Source: CAWIHS01 sp963836005 (GTDB lineage: Bacteria > Pseudomonadota > Gammaproteobacteria > GRL18). Taken from it: a DNA stretch of 64,000 nt. The notes beneath the pieces were generated by a model. It was not told the DNA's origin. It saw only the letters and a program-made list of their open reading frames with translations, and did no database searches. The stretch covers positions 62,001 to 126,000 of the forward strand of contig CAWIHS010000003.1 in NCBI GenBank assembly GCA_963836005.1, given 5' to 3'. The position numbers were made by a program, and so were the translations under genes. Shown here in pieces: positions 61,840 to 64,000 of the stretch; position 1 is the first letter of the stretch; each line of letters begins with the position of its first letter.

Positions 61840-62190
61840 ATGAGTAACAAATTCGGTGTTTTTATCAATATGAATTATACGGTTAAACCCAGCGGGGACT
61901 GTATAAAAGTACTGGCTAAAATAAAGGAAAAATTGCTGGTTAAAGGCTACTCATTCGAAAAACGTATTTTTATGAAAAATACTGAAATGGATTTAAAAGA
62001 AACGGCGAAAGAAGTACGTCATTTATTAGCAGACATAGCCAGGGAAGTAAAAGATCTACATACCTACGTCACGGATTGCTATATGCTGGATATTAAAAAA
62101 TATGCTGATTTAAAGCTACCCGACACCAGCAACAGCATCGATGTTGAACAAATCACGCTGGAAGATCTGCAATTGTTCGAAAAACTATAA
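61840..62190 (+). CDS. Small hypothetical protein
   Basis: 116 residues with an AGGGAAG site before the ATG. It is soluble, with an alpha/beta N-terminal part (FGVFINMNYTVKPSGDCIKV) and a helical middle (LKETAKEVRHLLADIAREVK). The C-terminus is acidic (DVEQITLEDLQLFEKL). No signal peptide and no family recognised. Single-gene unit, with a perfect inverted repeat upstream and a hairpin downstream. Confidence 0.6.
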   Translation: MSNKFGVFINMNYTVKPSGDCIKVLAKIKEKLLVKGYSFEKRIFMKNTEMDLKETAKEVRHLLADIAREVKDLHTYVTDCYMLDIKKYADLKLPDTSNSIDVEQITLEDLQLFEKL

Positions 62191-62249
62191 TTCATCCTCA
62201 AGCTATAAATTTAGCATGTGCCTAACATTTAACTCACCCCTGCCTCACA

Positions 62250-62270
62250 TACCCTGCTGCGGGCAGGGTA
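62250..62270. terminator. Hairpin after the 61.8-kb gene
   Basis: TACCCTGC and GCAGGGTA form an 8-bp perfect stem with a 5-nt loop. No clear T-run, so it may end transcription with help or simply stabilise the 3' end. Confidence 0.4.
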
Positions 62271-62321
62271 AACTTCAAATCCAGATCTGGACTGACTGTT
62301 TTTTCCAATAAAAAACAAAGA

Positions 62322-62356
62322 CCTGGCTTTTAACCCCTGTTGAACTCAGGGCCAGG
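62322..62356. promoter_or_regulatory. Bulged hairpin upstream of the kef-like gene
   Basis: CCTGG (62322-62326) pairs with CCAGG (62352-62356), and inside it CCCTG pairs with CAGGG around TTGAACT. It lies about 40 bp before the antiporter start; possibly the tail of the previous transcript or a leader element. Confidence 0.3.
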
Positions 62357-62396
62357 CGTAAACATTACATCTTTTGGCCTATGCTATACTGATTGA

Positions 62397-64000
62397 ATGA
62401 ATTACGCTGTTTTTCAGGAAATCATTTTATTGCTGATGATTGCAGTGCTGGCAATTACAGTCCTCAAACGATTCAATATCGCTTCTATTTTAGCCTATCT
62501 CATTGTCGGTGTGATTGTTAGTCCCAATTCGCTGGATATTATCAGTGATAACCGTGATGTGCGCTTTATTGCAGAATTTGGCGTGGTTTTTCTGATGTTT
62601 ACTATTGGTCTGGAATTTTCAATTGCGAAATTTTTTGCCCTGAGAAAACAGGTCATTGGTCTGGGCGGTGCCCAGGTTTTTGTCACCTCTTTATTTGCCG
62701 GTAGTATCGACTGGTTTTTCAGCCAGGATATCAAAGAAGCGATCACCATTGGGGGAATTGTCGCTCTTTCATCAACCGCTATAGTCATCAAACAACTGTC
62801 TGAACAGCTTGAGCTTAATTCCAGGCATGGACATCTTGCGGTCAGCATCCTGATTTTTCAGGATATTGCAGTTATCCCCATGCTGATCATAATTACGGCA
62901 TTCAGCAATGATATTTCAATTACTCCTGCTGTTGAAATCAGCAGCTTTTTAAAAGCAGTGGTAGTACTGTTTTTATTGCTTGCTATAGGACATTGGATTC
63001 TACGCCCATTATTAAGAGAGATTGCCAAATTACGTTCCAGCGAATTATTTACCCTGTCAGTACTGTTGATTTCTTTATCTGCAGCATGGGCTACTCACGA
63101 AGCAGGTTTATCATTGGCTCTGGGTGCCTTTATTGCCGGCATGATGCTCAGTGAAACTGAATATCGACACCAGATTGAAGTCGAAATTCGTCCATTTCGA
63201 GATATTTTGCTCGGACTGTTTTTTATTACCGTAGGGATGTTACTGGATGTGACTAGCTTGCTGCCTTTACTTCCCTGGGTTATTTCTCTGACCCTTACCC
63301 TGTTGTTCTTCAAGGCAGTTATTATCCTGCTATTAAGTCTGGCCTTCGGTGCTCCGCTGGGGGTTGCTGCGCGCACTGGGCTGGTATTAAACCAGGGGAG
63401 TGAATTTGGTTTTGCCCTGCTGACTCTGGCACTTCATTCTGACATCATACCAGAAACCACTGCACAGGTGGTTCTTGCTGCTTTGATCCTGAGCATGATG
63501 ATAGCACCCTGGATAATCAAACATAATGAACAATGGGTAAAAAAGATCTGCCCTTCCCCTTATGCAAATCATTTGCATGAAATAAAAATGAATATTCAGA
63601 ACTCCAGCCAAACACTGGAAGAACACGTGATTATTTGTGGTTATGGGCGCATTGGTCAGAATATTTCCCGTTTTATAGAAGTGGAATCTCAACAATATAT
63701 CGCACTGGATCTCGATGCACTGCGTATTCAGGAAGCTCAGAATGCAGGAGATATCGCTTTTTATGGTGATGCCAGTGAACAGGAAATCCTCAAAGCTGCA
63801 GGTATTTGCAAGGCGAAAGTAGTACTTATCACCATAAAAAATTACAATATGTCGTTAAAAATTATCCATCAAGTTAGAAAATTGAGCCCTCAGGTTGTGA
63901 TTCTGGTGCGCACCAACGATGAAAGTAATCTTGATGAACTGTATCAGCAAGGTGCAACCGAAGTCATTCTTGAAACCATGGAAGCTTCTTTAATCATGGC
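62397..64000 (+). CDS. Kef-type CPA2 cation:proton antiporter (runs off the window)
   Basis: The frame opens at an ATG at 62397 and stays open to the window end (534 codons). The first 380 or so residues form about 12 membrane helices with FGVVFLMFTIGLEFSIAKFF, GGIVALSSTAIVIKQLSEQ and LGAFIAGMMLSET, typical of KefB/KefC-like CPA2 exchangers. A TrkA-N/RCK domain follows with HVIICGYGRIGQNISRFIE and YGDASEQEILKAAG, binding a nucleotide ligand. It should exchange K+ or Na+ for H+ across the inner membrane. The C-terminus is outside the window. Confidence 0.93.
   Translation, partial: MNYAVFQEIILLLMIAVLAITVLKRFNIASILAYLIVGVIVSPNSLDIISDNRDVRFIAEFGVVFLMFTIGLEFSIAKFFALRKQVIGLGGAQVFVTSLFAGSIDWFFSQDIKEAITIGGIVALSSTAIVIKQLSEQLELNSRHGHLAVSILIFQDIAVIPMLIIITAFSNDISITPAVEISSFLKAVVVLFLLLAIGHWILRPLLREIAKLRSSELFTLSVLLISLSAAWATHEAGLSLALGAFIAGMMLSETEYRHQIEVEIRPFRDILLGLFFITVGMLLDVTSLLPLLPWVISLTLTLLFFKAVIILLLSLAFGAPLGVAARTGLVLNQGSEFGFALLTLALHSDIIPETTAQVVLAALILSMMIAPWIIKHNEQWVKKICPSPYANHLHEIKMNIQNSSQTLEEHVIICGYGRIGQNISRFIEVESQQYIALDLDALRIQEAQNAGDIAFYGDASEQEILKAAGICKAKVVLITIKNYNMSLKIIHQVRKLSPQVVILVRTNDESNLDELYQQGATEVILETMEASLIM

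Overview
The window is a chromosomal segment of an AT-leaning gammaproteobacterium. The evidence is the gene order: recO-era-rnc-DUF4845-lepB-lepA-(thioredoxin-like)-rseC-rseB-rseA-rpoE on the minus strand, then divergent nadB, ygfX/sdhE/ygfZ, lysS-prfB-recJ, serS, crcB, rarA-lolA-ftsK, ald and trxB. I cannot name a genus from sequence alone. Almost everything up to about 27.5 kb is core housekeeping.

Layout. 1-8.5 kb: translation, RNA-processing and secretion genes plus the sigma-E envelope-stress operon. 8.7-12.4 kb: NAD synthesis and the YgfX/SdhE/YgfZ group, in which sdhE survives only as a 3' fragment. 12.4-25.3 kb: tRNA synthetases, RF2 with its programmed frameshift, RecJ, fluoride export, replication-linked and lipoprotein-transport genes, and FtsK. 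25.3-29.1 kb: alanine dehydrogenase, thioredoxin reductase and a TolC-family outer-membrane protein. 29.2-33.2 kb: two secreted proteins, one CAP/SCP and one trypsin-like protease, sharing a C-terminal region of four DUF4214-like repeats. 33.4-39 kb: a small orphan protein, a HIT protein and an RND efflux pair. 39.6-42.8 kb: PsiE-like protein, an orphan sensor kinase and a Dnr-like Crp/Fnr regulator. 42.9-45.2 kb: tRNA-Arg(CCU), followed by wrecked ppx and ppk remnants.

45.2-53.7 kb is the accessory core of the window: a histone-H1-like protein; a Kbp-like BON-LysM protein; a run of three poorly characterised helical or coiled-coil proteins, the last with a glycine-rich tail; and a compact cluster of two DUF1538 membrane proteins, a PII-like protein and a CBS protein. 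53.7-58.2 kb carries a cNMP/CBS/DUF294 protein and a DUF4212-sodium:solute symporter pair, probably for acetate or a similar acid. The window ends with an erythromycin-esterase-like protein, citrate synthase, a small unknown protein and the start of a Kef-type cation/proton antiporter.

Three families of short non-coding, palindromic, MITE-like repeats, called A, B and C here, fill many of the larger intergenic gaps. None encodes a transposase. They separate otherwise operon-like genes (for example lepA from lepB), and one ends a few bases before a start codon. Gene decay (sdhE, ppx, ppk) beside many small repeats suggests a genome undergoing rearrangement and selective loss. The best candidates for undescribed biology are the DUF1538/PII/CBS cluster and the kbp-linked coiled-coil operon directly before it.
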